DNA of 64,000 nucleotides, from contig NZ_CP089520.1 of the NCBI RefSeq assembly GCF_021222645.1, positions 434,001 to 498,000 on the forward strand. Direction: 5' to 3'. Source of the DNA: Candidatus Nanosynbacter sp. HMT-352. GTDB taxonomy: Bacteria > Patescibacteriota > Saccharimonadia > Saccharimonadales > Saccharimonadaceae. Each line of letters opens with the position of its first letter. Position 1 is the first letter of the stretch. Shown here in pieces: positions 46,153 to 54,455 of the stretch. The notes under the pieces were generated by a model. The model was not told the origin of the DNA. It was given only the letters and a program-made list of their open reading frames with translations, and made no database searches. Both the position numbers and the translations under genes were made by a program.

Positions 46153-47505
46153 TTATGTTTCAATCGCAAAAACTGTGTAAACGCCGCTTGCGGTAACTGT
46201 AGCTTTAATAGATTCTTTTGGTATGCCAGATTTTTGGAGCAATTTAAAACCTTCTTTAATTGAGCGCATCCTAACCTTTGGAACCCACCCCATTAGTCCA
46301 TGCAAAAATTCTTTTTGTGGGCGATTTACATTCATATTGCCAGTGATCATTAGTCCGCCAGTTCGTAAAAACTTCAATGATTCTCGTGTCAATTGTTTAT
46401 AAACGCCATCCGGCAAATATTCTCGCAAGCCAGAATCTTCCGCAATATCCAGCTTACGATCACCCAGAACTCCCTCCAAACTCAAAGGTTTGCCAAGCTT
46501 ACTGAATAATCGCTCGCAATGAACTTCAATCTTATCTTCCAAATTCCATTTCTTAGCCAAGCTCTGCGCCGCCGCTAGAGACAACGGATCTTGGTCTAGC
46601 AGGATAACCGTTGGCGCCTCACCCGTTTCGTCCTTAAGTTTTTTCAGCATCTTCAAAGTCGCCAATCCCGTTCCGCAACCAAAACTCATCACCAACATAT
46701 CGTCAATTGAACGATTTTCTTTTTCCGCCATTTTCATCAAATGATCAATCGATAGGCCATTCACTGTTTCCACTCGCTCACGAATACCAAGCGAATCCGC
46801 ACAATGCCGAATGACGTTAGAAAACTTCTCCGTCACCGGCGCCTGGATAAACTCTCGGACTTCACTAATTCTCTTCTCTACCTCTTCAATAGCTGTCGCT
46901 TTATCTACGCCGTTGTTGATTTTATCTTGAATCATAACTTCTGTCAGTGGCAAGCCATTAATCTTCTCATCAAATACCGACTCATCCAGCGGACCACTCA
47001 TAGTTGGATATTTACCTTCTGACAATATTTCGCCATTTTCATCAAAAACACTCAAATCCTCAGCTTCAGAAATTGTCAAAAATGTCAGTGCGGAACCTCG
47101 CTGATTATGCCACGGCTGCGAATCAGTCTGATCTTTACCGTACAATAACTTGTCGCGAAAAACCTCCAGATAAGCATCTATAACATTGCCCCATTTATTT
47201 TCTCTTACAAAAGGAATCTTTTCTAGGACACTCGCAAGCGCTGCCGCTGCCAAATTTATATGAATAATATCTTTACGAACATCCTTTAATTCCGCTTCGC
47301 CTCGTTCCAGATAATTGTATATGTCCTGAATTTTATCCGGATTATTATATGCAGGATCGGTCTTTTCCCCGACCCTAACATTATACCCCTCGTGTCTAAG
47401 GTTTATAATCTCCTCATTAAGTTCTTCATTAGCCTTGCAATCAATTCCATCAAGAAAATCGCCCATCCCCACTGCGGTATATCGTTCATTCCCAAAGTTT
47501 TCCAT
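46153..47505 (-). CDS. class I SAM-dependent methyltransferase, unknown substrate
   Basis: A 450-residue protein. The last 190 residues hold a Rossmann methyltransferase: motif I MSFGCGTGLATLKML, acidic motif II VILLDQDPLS, motif IV/V LKFLRTGGLMITGNMNV. The first 250 residues are helical, charged and of unknown fold. Neighbours are a sensor kinase (26 nt downstream) and a divergent receiver protein, so a signalling or adaptation role is possible. TGC-TATAAT ends 7 nt before the ATG. Confidence 0.8.
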   Translation of the reverse strand: MENFGNERYTAVGMGDFLDGIDCKANEELNEEIINLRHEGYNVRVGEKTDPAYNNPDKIQDIYNYLERGEAELKDVRKDIIHINLAAAALASVLEKIPFVRENKWGNVIDAYLEVFRDKLLYGKDQTDSQPWHNQRGSALTFLTISEAEDLSVFDENGEILSEGKYPTMSGPLDESVFDEKINGLPLTEVMIQDKINNGVDKATAIEEVEKRISEVREFIQAPVTEKFSNVIRHCADSLGIRERVETVNGLSIDHLMKMAEKENRSIDDMLVMSFGCGTGLATLKMLKKLKDETGEAPTVILLDQDPLSLAAAQSLAKKWNLEDKIEVHCERLFSKLGKPLSLEGVLGDRKLDIAEDSGLREYLPDGVYKQLTRESLKFLRTGGLMITGNMNVNRPQKEFLHGLMGWVPKVRMRSIKEGFKLLQKSGIPKESIKATVTASGVYTVFAIET

Positions 47506-47512
47506 GCCAAAA

Positions 47513-47539
47513 ATTATAGCATAATTTATGTGATATACT
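47513..47539. promoter_or_regulatory. divergent leaderless promoters of the methyltransferase and response regulator
   Basis: Minus: TGC-TATAAT (47518-47513), 7 nt to the ATG. Plus: TGA-TATACT (47534-47539), 6 nt to the ATG. The two genes are separated by only 40 nt, so each -35 region lies at the other's -10. Confidence 0.65.
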
Positions 47540-47545
47540 TAAAAC

Positions 47546-47917
47546 ATGATAAAAATTGCCATCATTGAAGATGATCCAACCATTAGCCAGATGTATCGCA
47601 TGAAGTTTGAATCTGACGGGTTTGACGTCCGCTTGGCCGCCAATGGACAAATTGGCATAGAAGTAGTCGAAAAGTTTCAGCCAGATATTATTTTGTTAGA
47701 CTTACAAATGCCGGAAATGGACGGAGCAGAGGCTTTGAAGCGGATTAGGTCTAAAGATTGGGGAAAAACCATTCCCGTTATCATCCTTACCAACCTCGGC
47801 GAGGAAGAAGCTCCACACGATTTGAAGAAATTAGGAATTCATAGCTATATCGTAAAGGCAAATCTCACGCCACGCCAAGTTGTCGAACAGGTCAAAGCTG
47901 CCATAAAAGCTGCCTAG
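47546..47917 (+). CDS. single-domain response regulator (receiver only)
   Basis: A 123-residue CheY/Spo0F-like receiver. Acidic pair in IAIIEDDPTISQMY, phospho-Asp in ILLDLQMPEMDG, Thr in VIILTNLGEEE, and Lys in YIVKANLTP are present. No output domain, so it acts by protein contact. It is the likely partner of the kinase at 43967-46126. The stop overlaps that of folD by 4 nt. Confidence 0.93.
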   Translation: MIKIAIIEDDPTISQMYRMKFESDGFDVRLAANGQIGIEVVEKFQPDIILLDLQMPEMDGAEALKRIRSKDWGKTIPVIILTNLGEEEAPHDLKKLGIHSYIVKANLTPRQVVEQVKAAIKAA

Positions 47918-48726
47918 TTTTTTGATTGATTCGCAATTTTTAGACAAGCCGTAATCACATTATCAAACAACGCAGAGACTGTTAACGGACCAACTCCGCC
48001 CTTTTTTGGTGTAATAATTACATCATTGCGCTGACGCACTTCTTCAGACGCATCACCAATAATTTTTCCATTTTCCGAAGCAGTTCCCGCATCAATAACA
48101 ACTGCTTTAGGTTTAATCATTCGGCTTTTAATCAGCCCCGGGACTCCAGTTGCCGACACGATAATATCGTAATTTATCAATTGAGATAAATCGTCACCTT
48201 TTTCAAAAACCGTCACATCAACACCAGACTTCAGCCACATTTTCTCAAGAGGCGCACCGACCAAACGACCTCGCCCGACAATTGCAACTTTTTTATTTTT
48301 CAAATCAACACCATATCCAGCCAGTAGCCAACTAATAGCCGTTGGTGTAGCCGCCTGAAAAATCGCCCTCTTGCGCAAACCATCAACGTCTTTATCTTCT
48401 CGAATACTCTCGAGTAATTCATCAGTCTGATCAGAATTACTAATCGGCAATTGCAGAATTATTCCTTGAACGTCGTCTCGATTGTTCAATTCTTGAATCA
48501 CCTCCAAAGCACCGCCCGCAGGGACTCGATGAATCTCCACGTCAATCAAAATATCGGCGCCATACCTCTGTTTCAAACGCATGTACATTTCAATAACCGG
48601 ATTTTCGACATCAGTAACAATTGCCAAACGAGGATTAATATGCCAAGCCTGTCTTAAAGCTCGCACCTGTTTCGCCTGACGCTCCTTAATAAATCCAGCT
48701 AGTTCTGAGCCATTTAGTTCTCTCAT
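47914..48726 (-). CDS. folD: bifunctional methylenetetrahydrofolate dehydrogenase/cyclohydrolase FolD
   Basis: A 270-residue one-carbon enzyme. Y-x3-K catalytic segment MYMRLKQRYG, IILQLPISNSDQT, DVDGL, Rossmann VAIVGRGRLVGAPL and the C-terminal PKKGGVGPLTVS are present. ATG 48726 (MRELNGSEL) is chosen because TGC-TATACT ends 8 nt upstream; longer starts at 48732 and 48753 would overlap or precede the -10 box. Supplies folate units along with glyA at 53 kb. Confidence 0.93.
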   Translation of the reverse strand: MRELNGSELAGFIKERQAKQVRALRQAWHINPRLAIVTDVENPVIEMYMRLKQRYGADILIDVEIHRVPAGGALEVIQELNNRDDVQGIILQLPISNSDQTDELLESIREDKDVDGLRKRAIFQAATPTAISWLLAGYGVDLKNKKVAIVGRGRLVGAPLEKMWLKSGVDVTVFEKGDDLSQLINYDIIVSATGVPGLIKSRMIKPKAVVIDAGTASENGKIIGDASEEVRQRNDVIITPKKGGVGPLTVSALFDNVITACLKIANQSKN

Positions 48727-48777
48727 TGTCATTAAGTATAGCAATTTTACCATCTTGAGTACAGATATAGTATGTGC

Positions 48778-48783
48778 TATAAT
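48778..48783 (+). promoter_or_regulatory. tRNA-His promoter (-10, extended)
   Basis: TGC-TATAAT, 18 nt before the mature 5' end. Confidence 0.55.
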
Positions 48784-48801
48784 TTGAGAAGCTTGGTTTA
48801 T

Positions 48802-48880
48802 GGCGGATGTAGCTCAGTTTGGTTAGAGCGCTGGATTGTGGCTCCGGAGGCCGTGGGTTCGAACCCCATCATTCGCCCCA
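48802..48880 (+). tRNA. tRNA-His (GTG)
   Basis: Acceptor GCGGATG/CATTCGC with an extra encoded G at -1 opposite discriminator C73, the histidine identity pair. Anticodon loop TTGTGGC gives GTG. CCA is encoded. Confidence 0.96.
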
Positions 48881-48929
48881 AGTTTTACGACAATTTATTC
48901 ACACCGATAAATTATTTTCAATAAAACGG

Positions 48930-48957
48930 TAGACATTTTTATTAATTGTTGTATAAT
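48930..48957 (+). promoter_or_regulatory. tRNA-Lys promoter
   Basis: TAGACA (48930-48935), 16-nt spacer, TATAAT (48952-48957), 8 nt before the tRNA. The same TAGACA is used by tRNA-Glu. Confidence 0.65.
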
Positions 48958-48965
48958 GAAATCGT

Positions 48966-49042
48966 GGGCCAGTAGCTCAGCTGGTTAGAGCACCTGCCTC
49001 TTAAGCAGGGTGTCGAGGGTTCGAGCCCCTCCTGGCCCTCCA
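48966..49042 (+). tRNA. tRNA-Lys (CTT)
   Basis: 77-nt cloverleaf with acceptor GGGCCAG/CTGGCCC, anticodon loop CTCTTAA giving CTT, and encoded CCA. Confidence 0.96.
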
Positions 49043-49050
49043 AAAAATAA

Positions 49051-49076
49051 CCTCACATTGAAGTGGGGATTTTTTA
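49051..49076 (+). terminator. intrinsic terminator after tRNA-Lys
   Basis: CCTCAC/GTGGGG stem with one G-T pair, 6-nt loop, then ATTTTTTATTT. Confidence 0.75.
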
Positions 49077-49077
49077 T

Positions 49078-49485
49078 TTATCCAAACGGATTATATCCGC
49101 GAGAAGGCGGTTCACGAAAAGTAATTCGATTAGCGTTAAACGACTGGCGAGAATTGTTCACGCCTGACGAAGCATTATTATTCTGCAAACTATTAACTCG
49201 TCGATTCCCACCAGATAAACCAATGTCATCAGAATTATTAACACTCCTCGACCGAGACACTACACTTATTTCCGCACCAAACGGCCTTCGATTGCCGGAA
49301 TTATTAGCAGATATCGAGGATTCATAACCCTTAATATATCGACGCTCTGAATTCAAACTACGATTAACAATCGGCGCTCTGCCCGTAACTCCATATGCAC
49401 TAAAACCATCAACTGACCTCCTCGAAGGACCAGATAATCTCATTATCATTTCCCGCGTCATTTGCGGCTTTTTGTTCGCATCCAT
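49078..49485 (-). CDS. hypothetical Arg/Ser/Asn-rich protein, 135 aa
   Basis: Not recognised. Low complexity: many Arg, Ser, Asn and Gly, no hydrophobic core or TM, repeated SR/RSV and NNS patches (SRSRSVNNSDD, LQNNNASSGVNNS). A disordered, positively charged nucleic-acid or protein binder is possible. It lies alone between tRNA-Lys (convergent) and tRNA-Arg (same strand, 24 nt upstream), so it may be transcribed with tRNA-Arg. Codon use looks normal, which favours a real gene. Confidence 0.5.
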   Translation of the reverse strand: MDANKKPQMTREMIMRLSGPSRRSVDGFSAYGVTGRAPIVNRSLNSERRYIKGYESSISANNSGNRRPFGAEISVVSRSRSVNNSDDIGLSGGNRRVNSLQNNNASSGVNNSRQSFNANRITFREPPSRGYNPFG

Positions 49486-49509
49486 ATATTCCCCATTAGT
49501 TATATGAAG

Positions 49510-49586
49510 TGGCGCCCCGAGTAGGATTCGAACCTACGACCTTGAGCTTAGAAGTCTCCTGCTCTATCCAGCTGAGCTATCAGGGC
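49510..49586 (-). tRNA. tRNA-Arg (TCT) with a weak anticodon stem
   Basis: 77 nt, acceptor GCCCTGA/TCGGGGC, T-arm GTAGG/CCTAC and encoded CCA are good. The anticodon stem GGAGA/GCTCA pairs only at its three central positions; the first and last pairs are G-A and A-G. Loop CTTCTAA gives anticodon TCT. Confidence 0.88.
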
Positions 49587-49594
49587 GTATTCAC

Positions 49595-49600
49595 ATTATA
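49595..49600 (-). promoter_or_regulatory. tRNA-Arg(TCT) -10 box
   Basis: TATAAT on the minus strand, 8 nt before the tRNA 5' end. It lies 12 nt from the divergent tRNA-Gly -10 box. Confidence 0.5.
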
Positions 49601-49612
49601 ACATCTTTCTGC

Positions 49613-49618
49613 TACAAT
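49613..49618 (+). promoter_or_regulatory. tRNA-Gly promoter (-10, extended)
   Basis: TGC-TACAAT, 11 nt before the tRNA 5' end. Confidence 0.5.
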
Positions 49619-49629
49619 AGTAAAAGCTT

Positions 49630-49704
49630 GCGGGTGTAGTACAGCGGTTAGTATGCAAGTTTTCCAAACTTGAGATGGGAGTTCGATTCTCCCCACCCGC
49701 ACCA
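49630..49704 (+). tRNA. tRNA-Gly (TCC)
   Basis: 75 nt, acceptor GCGGGTG/CACCCGC, anticodon stem CAAGT/ACTTG with loop TTTCCAA giving TCC, encoded CCA. The phosphorylase gene begins 32 nt later with no promoter or terminator visible between. Confidence 0.96.
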
Positions 49705-49736
49705 AGTTAGACAATTTCAATCCATAAAGGGCATCG

Positions 49737-51518
49737 ATGGATCCATATATTTATACAGAAAAGCCAAAATACCAACCGCACGATATTGAAGATGCGTCCG
49801 ATTTTTATGATGTAATTGAACGAAGTAGCTTGACGCACCAATTGTCTGAAAACCGACCATACGTCTACTGGACAATGGAAATTTATGATAAGTCCAATGG
49901 CATTAAGGGTGGCGGCGGACTTGGAGTTTTAGCGGCGGACACGCGACGTGTAGCTGAAAAATTGGAAGTTCCATTCGTAGTAGTGACGCCGTTTTATCGT
50001 AGCGAATCACACCAAAAAATTACCGACCTCGCACAAGAAGAGTTTTCGGAATCCGTTTCACCTCAAGATTACGGATTTGAATATATTGACGAAGTTTTCG
50101 TAAGTTCAAACGGATTCCCAGACGCAAGCTTAAGCATTTTCAAGAAGACGCTCGGTTCAACACAATTTGTTACAATTTCAGAACCGAACTTTGGACAATT
50201 GTACGAAGGTGACGGATCCGGCGACCATAGATTATACCAAGAAGTAGCGCTGGGATTTGGCGGCTATAAAGCATTAAAACTCCTCGGTATTAAGCCAGCT
50301 GTTATTCAACTTAATGAGACCGCAACGATTTTTGCTGCATTGGCACGACTAGACGAGCTGTGTGCTAACGGAATGAATTTATATGAAGCCATCGTTTATG
50401 TTCGTAAACACACACTTTACACAAACCACACGCTTCTTCAGGCTGCCGAACCGGAATTTCATCGTTCGCAATTTGAAAAATTAGTTCTGCCAAATATAAA
50501 AAGTAATGCTGTGCGTTGCTGGCTAATGGAACAATTCCGTAATGACAGACTGAGGCCGAATCTTTTGGCAATTGAACTTACTGAAGCGAAGAATGGTGTA
50601 AGTAAATTACATGCCCGCGTAGCAAATTTCCGCGACCGTAACAACGACAAAGTTAAATTTCAAGCCATTACTAATGGAATAGATCTTGAAACGTGGGTGC
50701 TGCCTGAAACGCTGCAAACATATCGCAATCATGGCATTATCGATAAATTTGGGCTGCCCACAAATGATTTTTCTGAAAAATTAGACTCGCTGAGTAGCGC
50801 GGATTTGAGATATTTGAAAAAACTCGGTCGAAAGGAATTGAATCGAGTCCTATTGAGTCGCCAAGACCAGTACGGAAAATCCATACAAATCCCAGAAAAT
50901 GCAATATTATTCGACTTCAAGCGAAGATTCGCCAATTACAAACGACCTTATATGCCATTTGAAAACCCAGATTCATTGCGCCAAATTCTCATTAGCCACA
51001 ACGCGCATTATATTCTGACAGGAAAAGTTCACCAAGGCGACGTGACGATGTATCAGAAATTGCTCGAAGTATTAAAATTGATTGATAACGATCCAGTCCT
51101 CAAGGAGCGTGTTCATTACATACAAGATTACGACGAAGAGTTGGGACGAGCGTTAGCGATCGGCTCGGATGTCTCGATAAATATTCCTATCATTGGATTA
51201 GAAGCGTGCGGCACTTCGTGGGAAAAAGACGTCGCTAATTTGAAACTCCTCATCTCTACTAGCGACGGCGGTGTTGCCGACATTCAGCCAATCGCCTGCC
51301 TGGAGGTTACCGGAAAAAACTATGAGGCCGAGGTTTCGTCTCTATACGTCAATATGCATAAAGCGGCCACTATTTTGAAAAATGACCAATTGTTAGAAAA
51401 ACACATCCGCCACCAATTAAGCAACTATTTGCCAATTATTTCTGGCGCCCGAATGATGAAAGACTATCTAAAATTTATCTTTCCAAAACCACAAATTCAG
51501 CCAAAGAAAAAACCGTAA
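49737..51518 (+). CDS. alpha-glucan phosphorylase family protein (GT35-like)
   Basis: A 593-residue enzyme expected to release glucose 1-phosphate from an alpha-glucan using PLP. Family motifs in order: GGGGLGVLAADTRR (about 59-72), HTLYTNHTLLQAAEPEF, NGIDLETWVLP, FDFKRRFANYKRP, LTGKVHQGD, NIPIIGLEACGTSWEKDVAN with the expected PLP Lys in GTSWEK (usual GTSGMK), and STSDGG. The length is close to the short (about 600-850 aa) GlgP types. AAAGGG lies 5 nt before the ATG, so it needs a leader and may be read through from tRNA-Gly. No glgA, glgB or glgC is in the window. Confidence 0.85.
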   Translation: MDPYIYTEKPKYQPHDIEDASDFYDVIERSSLTHQLSENRPYVYWTMEIYDKSNGIKGGGGLGVLAADTRRVAEKLEVPFVVVTPFYRSESHQKITDLAQEEFSESVSPQDYGFEYIDEVFVSSNGFPDASLSIFKKTLGSTQFVTISEPNFGQLYEGDGSGDHRLYQEVALGFGGYKALKLLGIKPAVIQLNETATIFAALARLDELCANGMNLYEAIVYVRKHTLYTNHTLLQAAEPEFHRSQFEKLVLPNIKSNAVRCWLMEQFRNDRLRPNLLAIELTEAKNGVSKLHARVANFRDRNNDKVKFQAITNGIDLETWVLPETLQTYRNHGIIDKFGLPTNDFSEKLDSLSSADLRYLKKLGRKELNRVLLSRQDQYGKSIQIPENAILFDFKRRFANYKRPYMPFENPDSLRQILISHNAHYILTGKVHQGDVTMYQKLLEVLKLIDNDPVLKERVHYIQDYDEELGRALAIGSDVSINIPIIGLEACGTSWEKDVANLKLLISTSDGGVADIQPIACLEVTGKNYEAEVSSLYVNMHKAATILKNDQLLEKHIRHQLSNYLPIISGARMMKDYLKFIFPKPQIQPKKKP

Positions 51519-51531
51519 ATCAAGCGAGTTC

Positions 51532-53055
51532 CTATTCAATAACAACTTCTATTTCTGCACCCAAAGAATTCAAACGTGCGGCTAATTCTTCATATCCGCG
51601 ATTAATCGAATATACATCGCGCAGAATCGATACACCCGGAGCAGCAAGCATTGCCAAAAGTATCACAACGGATGGACGAAGCGCTGGCGGAGCAACAACG
51701 TCGGCTGGCTTCCATTTTGTTGGACCAGTGATATAAACACGGTGTGGATCAACCAACTCAATTTGCGCATTCAGCTTGCTTAGCTCTGTAAAGTAAATTG
51801 CTCGATTTTCGTAGCTCCAGTCGTGGACCAACGTGCGGCCCTCCGCCACCGTCGCGATAAGTCCCAAGAACGGCAAATTGTCCATATTAATTCCAGGAAA
51901 CGGCAAGGCGTGAAGTTTATCCTTTGCCGCCTGGAGTTTGGAACGCTGTAATTTAATATCAACCAAACGAGTTTGCCCATTATTAGCAAAATATTCCTTG
52001 CTGAGTTCAAATTTAAGGCCCATTTCCGCCAATGTCGCTAATTCAATCTCCAAGAATTCAATCGGCGCACGACGAACAGTAATTTCCGAATCCGTCACGA
52101 CAGCCGCCGCAATAAAACTCATCGCTTCAATCGGATCTTCGCTCGGATAATAGTCCAGATTTTTACTAATGCGTCTACGACCCGTGATTTTCAAGGTCGT
52201 CGTACCAATTCCCTCAATTTTCACACCCAATTTTTTCAAGAAGAAACAGACGTCTTGAACCATATAGTTTGGGCTAGCATTACGGATGATAGTAGTGTTA
52301 GGCGACAACGCCGCAGCCATAATGATATTTTCCGTCACTGTATCGCCACGCTCCGTTAGCAAGATCGTTCGATCGCCAGAATTGACATCCGTTTTCGCGT
52401 GATAATAATCAGTCTCCGCCGTGACGTTCATTCCAAAATGCCTCAAACCACTAAGGTGCGGCTCGACCGTGCGTTTGCCTAAATTACAGCCACCAGCAAA
52501 CGGCAACTTAAAATCGTCGTATTGATGAAGTAGCGGACCGAGAAACATGATTACGGTTCTAGTTCTCTTCGCCGCAGCAATATCCATATCTTCAAGCTTC
52601 AAGCGCGCTGGCGGCACAATCTCAAGATCACTGCCATCCAACCAGCGAGTTTTAACACCAATCGAGTTCAGAACCTCGATAATTCGGTTGACCTCCTCAA
52701 TTCGCGCCACTTTCCTAAGCGTCGTTTTCCCCTTATTCAACAAACTCGCACAGAGAAGACCTACTGCGGCGTTTTTACTAGTCTTAACTTGTATCTCACC
52801 AGACAGTTTTTTACCGCCAGTTACTTTAAAATTCATTTTTCCTGAATGATTTACAGTCACGATATTATTATTTAACACCTCGCTAATTCGAGCGATCATA
52901 TCAATACTAATATTCTGACCCCCGTTTTCAATGCGATTAATAGCGCTCTGAGACGTGCCAATCGCCTCAGCTAATTGCGTCTGTGTCAAACCTTGTTTTT
53001 GGCGATTTTCAGCGATTAAATTGCCGATTTTTTGAAGATACTTGTCTTTTATCAT
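51532..53055 (-). CDS. murA: XRE helix-turn-helix fused to UDP-GlcNAc 1-carboxyvinyltransferase (MurA)
   Basis: A 507-residue fusion. Residues about 8-65 form an XRE/Cro-type HTH (IAENRQKQGLTQTQLAEAIG, SQSAINRIENGG). From about 73 the two-lobed MurA follows: KTSKNAAVGLLCASLL (Lys-Asn pair), LPFAGGCNLGKRTVEPHL with the active-site Cys, GDRTILLTERGDTVTEN, FPGINMDNLPFLGLIA, and a final RGYEELAARLNSLGA. Usual MurA is about 420 aa without HTH. MurA makes the first committed peptidoglycan precursor. TGA-TATAAT ends 6 nt before the ATG, within a palindrome, so self-control is plausible. Confidence 0.93.
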   Translation of the reverse strand: MIKDKYLQKIGNLIAENRQKQGLTQTQLAEAIGTSQSAINRIENGGQNISIDMIARISEVLNNNIVTVNHSGKMNFKVTGGKKLSGEIQVKTSKNAAVGLLCASLLNKGKTTLRKVARIEEVNRIIEVLNSIGVKTRWLDGSDLEIVPPARLKLEDMDIAAAKRTRTVIMFLGPLLHQYDDFKLPFAGGCNLGKRTVEPHLSGLRHFGMNVTAETDYYHAKTDVNSGDRTILLTERGDTVTENIIMAAALSPNTTIIRNASPNYMVQDVCFFLKKLGVKIEGIGTTTLKITGRRRISKNLDYYPSEDPIEAMSFIAAAVVTDSEITVRRAPIEFLEIELATLAEMGLKFELSKEYFANNGQTRLVDIKLQRSKLQAAKDKLHALPFPGINMDNLPFLGLIATVAEGRTLVHDWSYENRAIYFTELSKLNAQIELVDPHRVYITGPTKWKPADVVAPPALRPSVVILLAMLAAPGVSILRDVYSINRGYEELAARLNSLGAEIEVVIE

Positions 53056-53061
53056 GCGTAA

Positions 53062-53099
53062 ATTATATCACTAATGATATATATAAGCAATGATATAAT
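53062..53099. promoter_or_regulatory. divergent murA/glyA promoters
   Basis: murA: TGA-TATAAT on the minus strand (53067-53062). glyA: TGA-TATAAT on the plus strand (53094-53099) with GGAGG before the ATG at 53122. The two -10 boxes are 26 nt apart. Confidence 0.7.
53064..53081. promoter_or_regulatory. palindrome over the murA -10 box
   Basis: TATATCA-CTAA-TGATATA, a perfect 7-4-7 inverted repeat; a third TGATATA half-site occurs at 53091-53097 on the glyA -10 box. Suited to an XRE dimer; candidate site for the HTH of MurA. Confidence 0.5.
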
Positions 53100-53121
53100 A
53101 AGTATTAACGGAGGTTTAGTC

Positions 53122-54390
53122 ATGAAAGACAAGCAAATTGAAGAACTTATAAAAGCAGAAAAAAAGCGTCAAACGGACGGCCTGGAGCTAATTCCTAGTG
53201 AGAATTACGTTTCGTCAGATGTGCTTCAGGCGCTCGGTAGCGTTTTTACTAATAAGTATTCAGAAGGCTACCCTGGTCGACGTTATTACGGCGGACAAGA
53301 AAACACTGATCAAGTCGAACAGCTGGCAATTGACCGCGCTAAGAAACTTTTCAAAGCAGATCACGCTAACGTCCAGCCGCATTCTGGCGCGCAGGCCAAT
53401 GAGGCGGTTTATTACGCTTGGTGCGAGCCTGGCGACACCATTCTGGCTATGGATTTGGCGCATGGCGGACATCTGACTCATGGCGCTCCAGTTACCCGTA
53501 GCGCCAGAGAGTACAACTTCATTCGCTACGGTATAAAAAATATCGACACTGGCGAAATTGACTATGAAGAAATTCGTCAATTGGCCTTAAAACACAAACC
53601 AAAGATCATTTTGGCGGGATTTTCGGCATATCCACGAGAGTTAGATTATGAAAAATTTGCCGAAATTGGCAATGAGGTCGGCGCTATGCTAATGGCGGAT
53701 ATGAGCCACATCGCAGGGCTAATCGTTAGTGGCGTTGCCAAAAATCCGTTCGACTATGGCTTTCATGTAATTACCACAACAACTCATAAAACTCTACGTG
53801 GACCACGAGGCGGGCTGATTCTTAGTCGAGGCGTAGTTGGTAATCCATTGAAAAAGCCAGAAAAAACACTCGAAAACCTACCCACGTTAATTGACCGAGC
53901 AGTATTCCCTGGCACACAAGGCGGACCGCACATGCACACCATCGCTGCAAAAGCCGTAGCGTTCGGTGAAGCTTTACAGCCAGAATTCAAAGATTACGCC
54001 GAGCAAATTGTCAAAAATGCAAAAAGATTGGCGGAGGAGTTGCAAAAGCGCGGCTTTAAGCTAGTAACTGGCGGCACCAGTAATCACCTAATCCTGGCAG
54101 ACATTCGCAGCAGTTTTGGTATTGACGGCAAAGAGGCAGAAATCGCTATGGACAAAATTGGTCTGACACTGAATGCCAATGCAATTCCAGATGATCCACT
54201 GCCAAGATTTAGGCCAAGCGGCATTCGCTTAGGTACTCCAGCCGTCACGACGCGAGGCGCCAAAGAAGACGACATGAAAAAAATCGCGGAATGGATGAGA
54301 CGGTCAATAGATAATCGCGATAATGACGATGAGTTGGCTGAACTACGCAAAGAAGTTATGGAATTCTGCCATATTCTACGCGATATTTAA
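53122..54390 (+). CDS. glyA: serine hydroxymethyltransferase
   Basis: A 422-residue PLP enzyme converting serine and tetrahydrofolate to glycine and methylene-THF, the substrate of Fol[49 protein letters not shown], the PLP lysine in [14 protein letters not shown], and [11 protein letters not shown] are present. ATG 53122 is chosen (GGAGG 7 nt upstream); an upstream in-frame ATG at 53074 lies in the promoter. Confidence 0.97.
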   Translation: MKDKQIEELIKAEKKRQTDGLELIPSENYVSSDVLQALGSVFTNKYSEGYPGRRYYGGQENTDQVEQLAIDRAKKLFKADHANVQPHSGAQANEAVYYAWCEPGDTILAMDLAHGGHLTHGAPVTRSAREYNFIRYGIKNIDTGEIDYEEIRQLALKHKPKIILAGFSAYPRELDYEKFAEIGNEVGAMLMADMSHIAGLIVSGVAKNPFDYGFHVITTTTHKTLRGPRGGLILSRGVVGNPLKKPEKTLENLPTLIDRAVFPGTQGGPHMHTIAAKAVAFGEALQPEFKDYAEQIVKNAKRLAEELQKRGFKLVTGGTSNHLILADIRSSFGIDGKEAEIAMDKIGLTLNANAIPDDPLPRFRPSGIRLGTPAVTTRGAKEDDMKKIAEWMRRSIDNRDNDDELAELRKEVMEFCHILRDI

Positions 54391-54405
54391 TGTAAACCTG
54401 CGCAT

Positions 54406-54437
54406 AAAAAACTCCGACATAACGCCGGAGTTTTTTT
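54406..54437. terminator. bidirectional terminator between glyA and the pilin gene
   Basis: AAAAAACTCCG (54406-54416) pairs with CGGAGTTTTTT (54426-54436); both strands end in a T run after the stem. Confidence 0.9.
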
Positions 54438-54455
54438 ATTTACATACTTAGCCGA

